Assembly: GCA_023525715.1 (NCBI GenBank)
Contig: CM042012.1
Coordinates: 52,597,004-52,661,003, forward strand
DNA length: 64,000 bases
Reading direction: 5' to 3'
Origin: Cichorium intybus
Lineage: Eukaryota > Streptophyta > Magnoliopsida > Asterales > Asteraceae
Shown piece after piece: positions 1 through 11,305 of the stretch. Under the pieces are notes generated by a model. The model saw nothing but the letters and a program-made list of their open reading frames with translations, had not been told where the DNA came from and searched no databases. Both the position numbers and the translations under genes were made by a program. Positions within the stretch are counted from its first letter, which is position 1. Each line of letters opens with the position of its first letter.

Positions 1-260
1 ATTTTGATACTTTAGATTAATAAAACCTTTCGACTGGTTCATATAGACATCCTCTAATAAGTTTCCATTCGGAAAAGTTGTTTTGACATCCATTTGCCAT
101 GTCTGAGAGGCGTAATATGCAGCTATGGAAAATAGTATCCTAATAAATTTGATCATTGTCACCAGCAAAAAGGTTTCATCATAGTTTATACACCTTTAAC
201 GACAAGTATTTCCTTAAAGGTGAGTAAGTTTCCATCAATCGTTCAAAAACAAATAAGATA
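1..260 (-). pseudogene. Ty1/copia reverse transcriptase fragment, decayed
   Basis: Read on the minus strand, this stretch matches the reverse-transcriptase segment of the copia element at about 14100-14340 of this window. Shared landmarks in the same order are the blocks around ttttgacatccat, gcagctatgg and ggtttcatcatagt. There is no open frame of useful length and many substitutions, so it is an old fragment cut by the window edge. Similarity fades after about position 245. Confidence 0.6.
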
Positions 261-1740
261 TAAAGTTACCTTTGGGAATGAAATATGTTAAGGAGGGATT
301 TTAGATCAAAACAAAAAAATATGCAAAAGACATGCTTGAACAATTTTCTATGTAAAAGATTGTGAAGGACATACTAAACAGAAGATAAGATTACTGAACT
401 TTTCTAAGTCCGTAAGTTAGTAAACGAGCACATAAACACACAGGTGCATCCTATCATCACCAAGCCAATAAAAAGTGTTGGATCACTTAATAAATGACAT
501 ATTGTCTAATAGTGTAGGAAATTATGGCATGGAATTCAGATCGACCGAACACTCAATGACCAATTTAGTGTTCATATTTCCTATTGGAAAACATGATTGG
601 CGAAATTGTATGCTCTAGAACTATGAGGGGGTACCTTAAGAAAGCTTTTTCAAGACACCCTGTATATTGTTGCAATTTAGAAATGACAAATCTAGGATCA
701 GTTAACAACATTAAAATGAATGAAAACCATCTTTTAAATACTTTTTAATTACTATTGGTTGCATGGTAAGATTATTTTCCAAATATTAGTTATAGTTTCA
801 TTCCAATCAAGTTTTTATTTGTTCTCTGGTAACTTGTAGATTCATATATTTATAACCAGATTCTGCCTGCTTAACATAAGTGACAGTTCTCACCGAAAAA
901 GGAAATGCTCGGGAACTATATTCCTAGTGGTTTCCATAGAAGACAATAACCAAATCATGTCACTTGACGTCAGAGTTAAAAAAAGAGTGTTAAAAGCATA
1001 TATAGGGTTTTTATCGAGGCTAAATGAATGTATTGGGATATAGAGAGTTTAGACATCATATCTGATACGACCAATTCCATTGACATGACCATAAAAAATG
1101 TCTTCCCAAATACATATCATAGACTGCGTTTTCGATATTTGCTGGTAAATTTACGAACGAAAAGTGGAATTTCTATTTTGGGAGACATGTGGCGCTTAAA
1201 AGTGTGTAATTTTTAAAAAAGCATGGCTATGTTATTTTGTGCAATTTGTGTTGAAGGGAATTGGTACCGCCGTAAAACCACTTACATTGTCATAATCGGA
1301 GGTGTAGTTTCAATTCCCTTCCAACCTCGGGGAGAGAATTATCCGATGGAGCTTCATTCATAGCTTCCTATAGAGAATTATTTTTTTTTGATACTTCTCA
1401 TTATCAACCCACGAGGAATGATACTATTACTACTTAATAACTCACTTGGATGACCTTGACCTTCACCAAACAGTTTCAAACCTTCCTTGATTTTTACTTC
1501 TAACAAATACTTCCCCTATACCTCCTAAAAATCATTTCTTTTCCTTGAATTCATGACGAGCTTCCTTTATATGCACCACCGCCGTCTTCATTAATACATT
1601 AGGGTCTCTAAACGAAAAATAAGTAGGAAGCCACTTGTAAAGCGGGCACTTCCAAAACTTTAAATCACTTTTGAAGTTTTTGGCCAGAACGTCTACGAAG
1701 TTGACCTTTTGGGGCTTTCCTTCCAGAAGCAAGAATAGAG
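261..1740. other. AT-rich spacer with old transposon debris
   Basis: No intact gene is seen. A short plus-strand frame around 1060-1165 reads like the VFPNT-HR segment of MULE/FAR1-type transposases, but it is isolated and weak. At 1250-1326 there is a small inverted repeat (GTTGAAGGGAATTG against its near reverse complement). A minus-strand frame at 1532-1732 (66 codons, containing FRDPNVLMKTAV) stays open up to the gypsy insertion point at 1746. I do not recognise it; it may be an exon or transposon fragment cut by the insertion. Confidence 0.35.
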
Positions 1741-1746
1741 GAATTA

Positions 1747-3204
1747 TTTAACGCCCCAATTTCAAAAAATTTTAAAAAAATAATTTATTACCAAGATTCC
1801 AATAAAACATTTATTCCAAAACATAAAACTGTTCAACATGATACTTAAATTAACAGCGGAAACATTTAAAAATACTATTATCGTTCATTGATATCAATCT
1901 CTTGAATGCGATGCGCTGCCGTCAAACCTTGCCCTTCCCTTTGTCCTTTGAATTACCTGAAATGTTATAAAATCAACGGGTAAGCTTAAAGCTTAGTGAG
2001 TCCACAAATTACCATACATGCCCACACATTAAACAACCCGTCCTCGAGAACGACCCGACCCTACCCGCCATACAACAGCTACGGGCGTCCATCATACAAA
2101 AGCTATGGACACGGGAAGGTTCTACCCATCATACAACAGCTATGGGTTCCCGGTTATGGCCCAGCCCATCATACAACAGCTATGGGACAAGGCAATAGTC
2201 TAACTCGCCATACAACAGCTACGAGGGGACACGCATCAGTACTGAGCCCAACAACAAATAACCACAGATATAGAGCAAATCATATAACTGTAAACAACAC
2301 ACAAGATGCCTAACATGCAACATCATATAGTAAGGTGAGGATACTCACCTGATTCGTAACCGCACAGATATACTTTAATATCTCCACTAGCTCGTCCACA
2401 CACCTATATCCCACACACATACAACATATCAATTACTGACTAGGCTCTTACAGACCTGTCTAAAGGTTAGACTCACTATTTTCCATCAAACCGTGGTCAA
2501 AACTAAATTCCTGGTCAAACAGTCGCTCGACGTGGCGTGGCTTTTAGACCTACGCGCCGCGGCTACCATTGCACAATTACGGGGTTTCAGCCGAGTCCGC
2601 GCCGCTGACTTAGCCAGTCGCGGCTCGTAACATTCCAAAATGTTTTTCAGCGATTAACAGTACATCAATCGGCTAGGGTTCCTTTCTACACCCTTCCTGG
2701 GATCAGAAACTACCCTAAGGTCACTTCCTGATGGACATGCAAGTCCATGCATGTCCTTGGTTCAAACCCTAAGTGCTGCAAATCGTCTAAAGCTACAAAC
2801 CAACTGGTGACACCATATGACGGGATAAAAAGGAAAGTCAGAAGAGTAAATCTTCTTACCTTACTTCTGAAGGACGGAGTGATGCCCACGATCAGTCCTA
2901 AACCTTCTCCCGCATTGGATCTCCTTCTTCTAATCTCCCAAAACCTTCAAAGCCTCGAGACTAAAGAGTATCTGCCGAAACCAGACGCCTCTACTCTAGA
3001 AACTCCCCAAAAACACGAACCCTAGGGCTGGGTTCCTTTATATAGGCGTTTAAATCCGAATTAGGGTTTTTCACTTTAGAGGCGCACCGCATCGCGGGAT
3101 CTTTGGATCCGCGCCGGGCGTACAAATCCTTCGCGATTCTAGATTCTTCCTAAAGCCGCGCCGCGGATTCCTTCGTGCCGCGACTCGGCGGAACGGGTCT
3201 TACA
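1747..3204 (-). repeat. 3' LTR of the gypsy element at 1747-10011
   Basis: On the plus strand it starts TTTAACGCCCC (the other copy has TGTAACGCCCC, so the terminal G is mutated) and ends GGGTCTTACA. At 2065-2225 it holds a degenerate tandem array of the unit CATACAACAGCTATGG. Around 2520-2630 and 3080-3195 it has several GC-rich words built on GCCGCG/CGCGCC. The last codon of the pol frame (stop at 3200-3202) falls just inside this LTR. Confidence 0.93.
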
Positions 3205-6200
3205 ATTCTCCCCCACTTAACTGGATTTCGTCCCCGAAATCCGAGTCGGTAAATAATTCTGGATAATGCCTCCGCATTTCCTCCTCCGGTTCCCAAGTCC
3301 ATTCGGACCCTTTTCGATGCTGCCACTGAACCTTCACTAATCCTATTGTTTTATTCCGCAAAGTCTTTATCTTCTTTTCAATGATGGCAATTGGTCGCTC
3401 CACATAATTTAGACGTTCATCTAATTGAATATCCTCCAAAGGTACTATTGTGGATTCCTCAGTCACGCACTTTCTGAGCTGCGAAACGTGAAATGTGTCG
3501 TGAATCTGACTAAGCTGTTCGGGTAGCTCCAACCGGTAAGCTACCTCACCTACACGGGCGACAATTCGATATGGTCCAATGTACTTAGGGCCAAGCTTTC
3601 CTCGCTTCCTAAAACGAATAACTCCCTTCCAAGGTGACACCTTTAGAAGAACATAATCCCCAACTTGAAACTCGAGATCGGACCGTCGCCTATCCGCATA
3701 ACTTTTCTATCGACTTTGAGCGGTTAACAATCTCTCTCGAACCTTCTGAATTAACTCAGTTGTCTTGAGCACCACCTCTGTACTACCCAATACCTGCTGG
3801 CCAACCTCGCCCCAGCAAATAGGTGTCCGACATTTTCTTCCATACAACATTTCAAAGGGAGCTCTGCCAATGCTCGCGTGATAACTGTTATTGTAAGAAA
3901 ACTCAGCTAAAGGGAGATGGGAATCCCAACTCCCGCCAAAATCGATGACACATGCCCTAAGCATATCCTCCAGCGTTTGAATCGTCCTTTCACTCTGCCC
4001 ATCCATCTGAGGATGATATGCTGTGCTGAAATGAAGGCGAGTGCCTAATTCCTCATGAAACTTCTTCCAAAACCTAGGCGTAAACCGGACATCCCGGTCG
4101 GATATTACCGAGACCGGTATGCCATGCCGAGAGATAATCTCATCTATGAAGACCTTAGCCAATTCCTTTGCAGAGTAAGTCTCTTGGATGGGGAGGAAGT
4201 GAGCACTTTTAGTCAACCTATCCACGATAACCCAAATAGTGTCCATATGTCGAGGGGTTCTTGGCAACTTCGTGATGAAATCCATTGTGATATGCTCCCA
4301 TTTCCATTCTGGGATCTCAAGAGGCTGCAACTTACCATGAGGCCGTTGGTGCTCGGCCTTGACCTTACGACAGGTCATGCATCTTTCGACAAACCAAGCT
4401 ACTTCCCTTTTCATGCCTGGCCACCAATAATAATCGCGCAGATCTCTATACATTTTAGTTGCTCCAGGGTGGATAGAGAACCTGGATTTATGTGCCTCCT
4501 CCAGTAGGGTTTGACGAACCCCGCCCAGCTTCGGTACCCAAATTCTCTCATGGCAAGTTAACAAATCCCTACTATCTTTGACCATAGCTGCCAACTGACC
4601 CACAATCCTCTCACTTTTCTGATTCTCTCTCTTGCTTGCTTCCACCTGGGCTTTCCTAATCAGTTCAAGCAGCGGTGTCACAATTGTCATCCTTAGATAA
4701 ATGCCCCGAAGGGGTGCACTCGAAGCCTTACGACTTAACGCATCAGCTACCACATTGGCCTTTCCAGGGTGATAGTGTATCTCACAATCATAGTCTTTCA
4801 ATACATCCAACCATCTTCTCTGTCTCATATTAAGATTTGCCTGGTCCATCAGGTACTTCAAACTTTTGTGGTCCGTGAAGATGGTGCACTTCACTCCATA
4901 CAAATAGTGTCTCCAGATCTTGAGAGCGAAAACGACCGCTCCCAATTCCAAATCATGAGTAGGATAGTTAGCCTCATGGGGCTTCAACTGTCGCGAGGCG
5001 TATGCAATCACCCTGCCTCGTTGCATCAAGACTGCCCCCAATCCCGTGATAGATGCATCGCAATAAACTACCATGTCCTCCATGCCTTCAGGCAACGTCA
5101 AAACCGGAGCTTCACACAATTTCTGCCGCAAAGTCTCAAAAGCCTGCTGCTGCTCCTCGCCCCACCGAAAAGCAGCGTTTTTCTTAGTTAGCCTAGTCAA
5201 AGGTACCGCAACCTTTGAGAAGTCTTGGATGAAACGACGATAATAACCAGCCAGACCCAAGAAACTTCTAATTTCGGAGGGAGTCCTCGGAACCTCCCAC
5301 CGCATCACGGCCTCCACCTTAGCCCGGTCTACCATGATTCCTTGCTCATTTACAATGTGACCCAAAAACTGAACCTCCCGTAGCCAAAAGTCACACTTGG
5401 ATAATTTTGCATAAAGCTTCTCCTTCCTTAAGGTCTCTAATACTTCCTTGAAGTGTTGTTCATGTTGTTCCCTGCTCCGAGAGTAGACTAAGATGTCGTC
5501 AATGAAAACTATAACCGACCGATCCAACATCGGTCGACACACCCGATTCATTAAGTTCATAAAAGCTGCAGGGGCATTGGTCAGTCCAAACGGCATCACT
5601 ACAAACTCAAAGTGGCCGTACCTCGTCCGAAAAGCCGTTTTCGGGATGTCTTCCTCCCGTACTCGCATTTGATGGTAACCTGACCGCAAATCAATTTTTG
5701 AAAACCACGAAGCACCCTGCAGTTGGTCGAATAAGTCGTCGATGCGAGGCAATGGATACCGATTCTTCACCGTAAGCTTATTTAACTCCCGATAATCTAT
5801 GCACATCCTGTTGGAACCATCCTTCTTCTTAACAAACAAAATAGGCGCTCCCTACGGCGAGCAACTGGGTCGAATAAATCCCTTATCTAATAATTCTCGA
5901 AGTTGAATAGACAACTCCAGCATCTCCGGAGGCGCAAGACGATACGGTGCTTTAGCTATCGGAACTGCACCGGGAGTTAAGTCGATCTTAAATTCCACCT
6001 GTCTCTCTGGCGGCACGCCAGGCAGGTCCTCGGGAAAAACATCAGGAAAATCCCGAACCATTGGTATATCACCTGCTTTCTGCTGTGGCTTCCTTTCTCG
6101 TGCGTCTACAACATAAGCCACAAATCCCGAACCTCCATGCTGAAAATGTCTGCGTGCCCTAGTAGCTGAACAGAAAACTGCACCTCGATTCTTTCTCTCG

Positions 6201-6555
6201 CCCTGCACAACCAGCTCTCCCCCACTTGGGGTTTGAATCCACACTCACTTGTTCTTACAATCGATCCATGATTCATGCTGACCCATCCAATCCATACCGA
6301 TGATGACTCGGGAGTCACTCAACGGTATAGGGATGAGATCGATCGGAAACTTTATTCCTTGAATCACTACTTCGCATCCCCGATAAACACTAGTCGCTTG
6401 CACGGTTTTATCATCCGCAATTTCCACTTCTAACGGCTGATGAAGAGTTCCTAAAGCAATACCGAAACTCTTTCCCAATGCGGCAGACACAAAAGAATGA
6501 CTAGCACCCGAATCAAATAGTGCAAAGGTAGGCGTAGAGTTGACTAAGAATGTTC
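3200..6555 (-). pseudogene. Gypsy protease-RT-RNase H-integrase-chromodomain polyprotein with three nonsense codons
   Basis: One reading frame covers protease to C-terminus apart from three stops: TGA at 6245-6247, TAG at 5849-5851 and TAG at 3704-3706. The protease shows the DSG active site (6506-6514). The 710-codon piece (5839-3707) carries the RT motif FIDD at residues 112-115 of that piece, RNase H (CDAS, FTDHKS) and integrase with the CMTC zinc cysteines and the YHPQMDGQSER region. The last piece (3640-3200) ends in a chromodomain-like VQWQHRKGSEWTWEPE block followed by HYPELF, typical of chromoviruses. All three stops are single-base C-to-T type changes seen on one strand or the other, as expected after cytosine methylation. 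No other frame damage is visible. Confidence 0.92.
3205..3218 (-). other. Polypurine tract of the gypsy element
   Basis: The minus strand reads AAGTGGGGGAGAAT directly before the 3' LTR. This is the standard position and composition of the plus-strand priming site of LTR retrotransposons. It overlaps the very end of the pol frame. Confidence 0.85.
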
Positions 6556-6623
6556 CTAATCAAAGCATAATAAACATATTAATTACACACACCACAAACA
6601 CGAGGCAAGTAAAGAAAGAGTAC
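6556..6623 (-). other. 68-nt intron-like interruption between gag and protease
   Basis: On the minus strand this AT-rich segment begins GTACTC and ends GATTAG. Gag codon 381 is split after its first base at 6624, and the protease frame resumes at 6555 in the matching phase. Removing exactly these 68 nt joins gag and protease into one frame; leaving them in shifts frame and ends gag 12 codons later. A TTAAT word about 20-25 nt from the 3' end could be a branch site. It may be a real minimal intron or a chance insertion with GT-AG ends. Confidence 0.55.
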
Positions 6624-7764
6624 CCGTGACGACGTCGGGCGCATCCTGTGCCTCCTCGGCGGTCATGACGAATGCTCGACCCTTGGTCTTAGGGGCTTCC
6701 CCTTTCCCCTGCCTACCATCGGTAATCCGGAGTGTAGTGGGTGCCGGATTCTGAACCACTCCTTGAGTCAGACGGGGACATTGGGCCTTAAAGTGGCCTA
6801 CCTGATTACAATTAAAACAAATCTTGACCTCTTGCCGACAATCTTTAGCATAATGGCCCTCCTTTCCACACTTATGGCATATTAACACCCAGCAACGCCC
6901 CTCATGATTCCTTCCACATTTACCACACTTACCCTGGCTCCTTTGCCCTTGCTTTCCCTGATCTGCCCCTCGAAATTTCTTCGACACCTGCTGAGTCTGA
7001 GTAGGCGCCGGACGCTTCTGCTTTTGTTGGGTTTCAAATTCCAACTCTCGGGCCCGTGCGGTCGCTATCATATCAGTAAGAGTTTGGTGCCTAGCAGCAG
7101 ACACAAATTCCCGAATGTCTGTGCGAAGCATCGCCAAGTATCGTGTCATTCTCATGCGCTCGGTTGCCGCAAACTCTGGACAGAAGAGTGCCCGTTCATT
7201 AAACTTCTTGGTGATTTCCGTCACCGTCTCAGTAGTCTGGGTTAGATTTAGGTATTCCTGCGCCAAGCGTTCCATCTCCACTTGTGGAACATACTCCAAT
7301 TTGAACTGTTCCTTAAATTGCAGCCATGTAATGGCATCCAACTGAGCGGGAGTGAGATCTTTCGTTCGTATCTCCCACCAATCTTTCGCACCCTCTCTTA
7401 AAAGATTCGCCGCAAACGTTACCTTGGAGTTCTCATGACAGGAACATGTGCGGAAAGCACCCTCCACTGCGGAAATCCACCGCATGCTAACAATCGGATC
7501 CCTGCCCCCATCGAACATCGGAGGCGAACAAGCCGAAAAGTCCTTATAACTTGCATCCCTAGCACGTGATGTGCCCTGAGTAGCCAGTCGTTCCTCGAGC
7601 ATTGCCCATAACTCAGCCTTAATCGTACCAAAGAACTGAGGTATCGCAGCCAACACTTCTCGCGAAACCTCCTTCGCTATCAGGTTACGGAGATTCTCAT
7701 CAGTCGGTCCTCCCCCACTTGAGGCACCCGCATCTGGTCCACCGTTGCTTCGAGTGACTGCCAT
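6583..7764 (-). CDS. Gypsy gag polyprotein (capsid plus zinc knuckles)
   Basis: The 393-codon frame begins MAVTRSNGG and encodes a retrotransposon Gag: a capsid region (around residues 80-250, with LLREGAKDWWE and the FKEQFKLEYVP segment), a basic linker, and cysteine-rich RNA-binding knuckles. The knuckles are CGKCGRNHEGRC from residue 280, then CCHC boxes at residues 297-309 and 316-329. Gag packages the element RNA into virus-like particles. The true gag part ends at codon 381; the last 12 codons come from reading into the intron-like segment at 6556-6623. No internal stop is present, so Gag could still be made by this copy. The leader between the 5' LTR and this start is about 780 nt. Confidence 0.9.
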   Translation of the reverse strand: MAVTRSNGGPDAGASSGGGPTDENLRNLIAKEVSREVLAAIPQFFGTIKAELWAMLEERLATQGTSRARDASYKDFSACSPPMFDGGRDPIVSMRWISAVEGAFRTCSCHENSKVTFAANLLREGAKDWWEIRTKDLTPAQLDAITWLQFKEQFKLEYVPQVEMERLAQEYLNLTQTTETVTEITKKFNERALFCPEFAATERMRMTRYLAMLRTDIREFVSAARHQTLTDMIATARARELEFETQQKQKRPAPTQTQQVSKKFRGADQGKQGQRSQGKCGKCGRNHEGRCWVLICHKCGKEGHYAKDCRQEVKICFNCNQVGHFKAQCPRLTQGVVQNPAPTTLRITDGRQGKGEAPKTKGRAFVMTAEEAQDAPDVVTGTLSLLASCLWCV

Positions 7765-8532
7765 TCTGAAATACGCAACAGTTCTAATATCAATACTCGG
7801 GCCACTCCTATCTACCCAACTACTTGACTTTCTAGGACTTTGTTTGACTACTCTTGACTCAAGCGTGAATCCTGTGCTTTCGGTAATACTGGCCTGGTAC
7901 TACCTTCCACACCTATTCGCCCTTGTTCCAAGTTCGTCAATCATCCTCCTAAAATGTCACACTCATACTAAACCATTTTCTATGATTCCTGCGGTCAGGC
8001 ACCGTGGTGCCTAATCTTTTGATCTAACTCTCCATCTCACACGTGCCTAAGAGAACTATTGCTAATGTCGTCGAGTCACCTCACGGACGCACAGCCGTAC
8101 ACAATCAGGAATAAGATAGACGTTTGAATAACTGATCTACCCTAAAGTCACAACCAAACAAGGAACAGCCAGTAAGGCCAGACCAAGAATTCTTAGGCTA
8201 TCTTACCCTAATTGTATATAACCTACCAGCATTCACTAAGTAACCTAACGACAGTAGCATAAAATTCCAAAGCAGCACATATGGTACAAACTTGGCATGG
8301 GTAATTGGGAATCACAAACTTTACATCCTAGCACAATACATTTTATCACATAACACAAACTTGGCATGGGTAATTGGGAATCACAAAACTTACTTGAGCT
8401 CGGCTGACGGTTCGCATCGCATCTTCTTTTACCTTAATTTAACCTTCCAAAAACATTTTCTTAACAAAATCGCTCAGTCCTAAGTTTGAGTTTGGATTCC
8501 CAATACAGTTCATCCAAATCCCTCAAACCAAG
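7765..8532 (-). other. Untranslated leader of the gypsy element
   Basis: This stretch lies between the primer binding site and the gag start and shows no long open frame. A 33-bp segment beginning acaaacttggcatgggtaat occurs twice, at about 8286 and 8355 (spacing 69). Packaging signals would be expected here, but none can be identified by eye. Confidence 0.6.
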
Positions 8533-8544
8533 GCTCTGATACCA
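8533..8544 (-). other. Primer binding site (initiator tRNA-Met) of the gypsy element
   Basis: The minus strand reads TGGTATCAGAGC, the complement of the plant initiator tRNA-Met 3' end, three bases inside the 5' LTR. The same site occurs at matching places in the other LTR elements here (23639-23650, 28212-28223, 34365-34376). Confidence 0.92.
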
Positions 8545-8547
8545 ATT

Positions 8548-10011
8548 TGTAACGCCCCAATTTCAAAAATTTTAAAAAAAATAATTTATTACCAAGATTC
8601 CAATAAAACATTTATTCCAAAACATAAAACTGTTCAACATGATACTTAAATTAACAGCGGAAACATTTAAAAATACTATTATCGTTCATTGATATCAATC
8701 TCTTGAATGTGATGCGCTTCCGTCAAACCTTGCCCTTCCCTTTGTCCTTTGAATTACCTGAAATGTTATAAAATCAACGGGTAAGCTTAAAGCTTAGTGA
8801 GTCCACAAATTACCATACATGCCCACACATTAAACAACCCGTCCTCGAGAACGACCCGACCCTACCCGCCATACAACAGCTACGCGCGTCCATCATACAA
8901 AAGCTATGGACACGGGAAGGTTCTACCCATCATACAACATCTATGGGTTCCCGGTTATGGCCCAGCCCATCATACAACAGCTATGGGACAAGGCAATAGT
9001 CCAACTCGCCATACAACAGCTACGAGGGGACACGCATCAGTACTGAGCCCAACAACAAATAACCACAAATATAGAGCAAATCATATAACTGTAAACAACA
9101 CACAAGATGCCTAACATGCAACATCATATAGTAAGGTGAGGATACTCACCTGATTCATAACCGTACAGATATACTTTAATATCTCCACTAGCTCGTCCAC
9201 ACACCTATATCCCACACACATACAACATATCAATTACTGACTAGGCTCTTACAGACCTGTCTAAAGGTTAGACTCACTATTTTCCATCAAACCGTGGTCA
9301 AAACTAAATTCCTGGTCAAACAGTCGCTCGCCGCGGCGTGGCTTTTAGACCTACGCGCCGCGGCTACCATTACACAATTACGGGGTTTCAGCCGAGTCCG
9401 CGCCGCTGACATAGCCAGTCCGCGTCGCGGCTCGTAACATTCCAAAATGTTTTTCAGCGATTAACAGTACATCAATCGGCTAGGGTTCCTTTCTACACCC
9501 TTCCTGGGATCAGAACCTACCCTAAGGTCACTTCCTGATGGACATGCAAGTCCATGCATGTCCTTGGTTCAAACCCTAAGTGCTGCAAATCGTCTAAAGC
9601 TACAAACCAACTGGTGACACCATATGACGGGATAAAAAGGAAAGTCAGAAGAGTAAATCTTCTTACCTTACTTCTGAAGGACGGAGTGATGCCCACGATC
9701 AGTCCTAAACCTTCTCCCGCGTTGGATCTCCTTCTTCTAATCTCCCAAAACCTTCAAAGCCTCGAGACTAAAGAGTATCTGCCGAAACCAGACGCCTCTA
9801 CTCTAGAAACTCCCCAAAAACACGAACCCTAGGGCTGGGTTCCTTTATATAGGCGTTTAAATCCGAATTAGGGTTTTTCACTTTAAAGGCGCACCGCGTC
9901 GCGGGATCTTTGGATCCGCGCCGCGCGTACAAATCCTTCGCGATTCTAGATTCTTCCTAAAGCCGCGCCGCGGATTCCTTCGTGCCGCGACTCGGCGGAA
10001 CGGGTCTTACA
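8548..10011 (-). repeat. 5' LTR of the gypsy element at 1747-10011
   Basis: On the plus strand it runs from TGTAACGCCCC to GGGTCTTACA. It matches 1747-3204 closely, with about 17-20 substitutions and a few small indels by eye. It carries the same CATACAACAGCTATGG array (about 8868-9030) and GC-rich words. In element orientation the promoter should lie within it, but no TATA box was assigned. Confidence 0.93.
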
Positions 10012-11305
10012 AATTAGGCCAATAAAATAAAAAATAATAGGAAGGGAGAACCTAACCATTTTCTCCACACATAACTCTATCATCTTACCCCAGATGGTAG
10101 GCGGTGCTCATCCCCGCTCCAACAGAGATGTGCTCTGGGAAGTCTTCACCAACGTTGCAAAACAACTAAGCTGCTTCACCAAACGTTGATTTTCAGGGAA
10201 AATAGGAAGGAGTAGAGTCGATAATAGATTTCATACAATACCTTATTGAACAAAGAAGGTTCTCGTTTACTCAGAGCTACAAATCTTTCCAATTCTTCAC
10301 AAAAGGTTTTGCAATCCTTGACAAGTGCCCAGGTTCCCGTTTGATGAGAACTGGTGTAACTGTCGTGGGAAGAAGCAAAAAAATAAATGTCCAAAAAAAA
10401 GATTAGGCATAATACTTAGAAGTTAGAAGGATTCATAGTATCTCAAAGGCTACAATTTTCCCAACATCATTTGGGATTAATTGGATGATGTAGAGATCAT
10501 AATGACGAAGCATCTCACCAAAAACCCTGAGTTGGGTAACCATAAACCAATATCAAAGAATTTAGTATGCACTCCGACTTTACTGTTGGGAGGAAGGCTG
10601 ATGAGAGAACTTGGACCTGAAACATCACGACATCAAATGGGTAAAAACCATAGTTTATTTGAAGAACTTGGAATTATTCATCAGTTGGAGCGACAACAGT
10701 AGAAAAGGCCATCACACAATCACAAAAAGGGAAAGAAAGAAATAAGGACAAAGAAGAAGGGAAACTGATGAAATAAGGAAGGTAAAAAAAATTCCTAAAA
10801 CTGTTGCACCCTTAAATAGGTGAAGAAAAGGCAGGGTATTAAAAAATAAGGGTAATCATCACATCACAGTAACTGGCACATGATTTCCTAGAAATGATAG
10901 CCTGACCCCCAAAAGAAGCCACCTAAGAAGTATTAAGCTCCACAACCACTGTAGAGGTCATCAAGGCTCAAGACTATAGGAATTTATGATACCAGTCCAA
11001 CATAGCTATCCTGCCACATCGTGTACAACCATGCCACAGTCTCACTGGGGAAAGCCATGCCCTAACCCTACTAGGGAAAAACCACCCCAACCCCTCTCGG
11101 GAAATACTCAAGCCCCATCATCGCTGGAGGAACACCATGCACACTCCAAGAACACATGTTCACTTCTATATCTTCCATACCGATACGGAAGTTTCGAGAT
11201 CAACTAATGAGGAACTTTTCCCAAAAAGGACACACACACATAACTAACAAATCCCTTCCCACTACCAATTCATGAACTTGATGTCGTCACCACCAGGTAT
11301 AAAAG
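10012..11305. other. Unassigned sequence between two retrotransposons
   Basis: It begins with the second AATTA of the gypsy target duplication and continues the sequence interrupted at 1746. A minus-strand frame (10394-10176) reads plausibly for about 50 codons and is then followed by GTATTG, so it could be an exon with a donor site; I do not recognise the product. No promoter, RNA gene or transposon end was found, and the rest has no convincing coding signal. Confidence 0.4.

Larger units (their letters stand above)
1747..10011 (-). mobile_element. Ty3/gypsy LTR retrotransposon (chromovirus, Tekay/Del-like), nearly complete
   Basis: Two LTRs of about 1.46 kb bound an internal region whose genes read on the minus strand. 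The element is flanked by a perfect 5-bp duplication AATTA (1742-1746 and 10012-10016). A primer binding site complementary to initiator tRNA-Met lies next to the 5' LTR (8533-8544) and a polypurine tract next to the 3' LTR (3205-3218). Gene order is gag, protease, RT, RNase H, integrase, C-terminal chromodomain-like tail. I counted by eye roughly 17-20 differences between the LTRs, so the insertion is recent. Three in-frame stops in pol make this copy defective. Lineage is inferred from the RT and C-terminal tail. Confidence 0.93.

Noticed and set aside
1250..1326. Short inverted repeat GTTGAAGGGAATTG resembling a tiny foldback element
   Set aside because: Arms of 14 bp with no clear target duplication; too little to call a mobile element.
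1996..2313. 105-codon plus-strand frame duplicated at 8797-9114
   Set aside because: It reads through the CATACAACAGCTATGG array of the two LTRs; repeat-derived.
4055..5191. Plus-strand frames of 140-150 codons inside gypsy pol
   Set aside because: Antisense shadows of the minus-strand RT/integrase frame; no independent domain.
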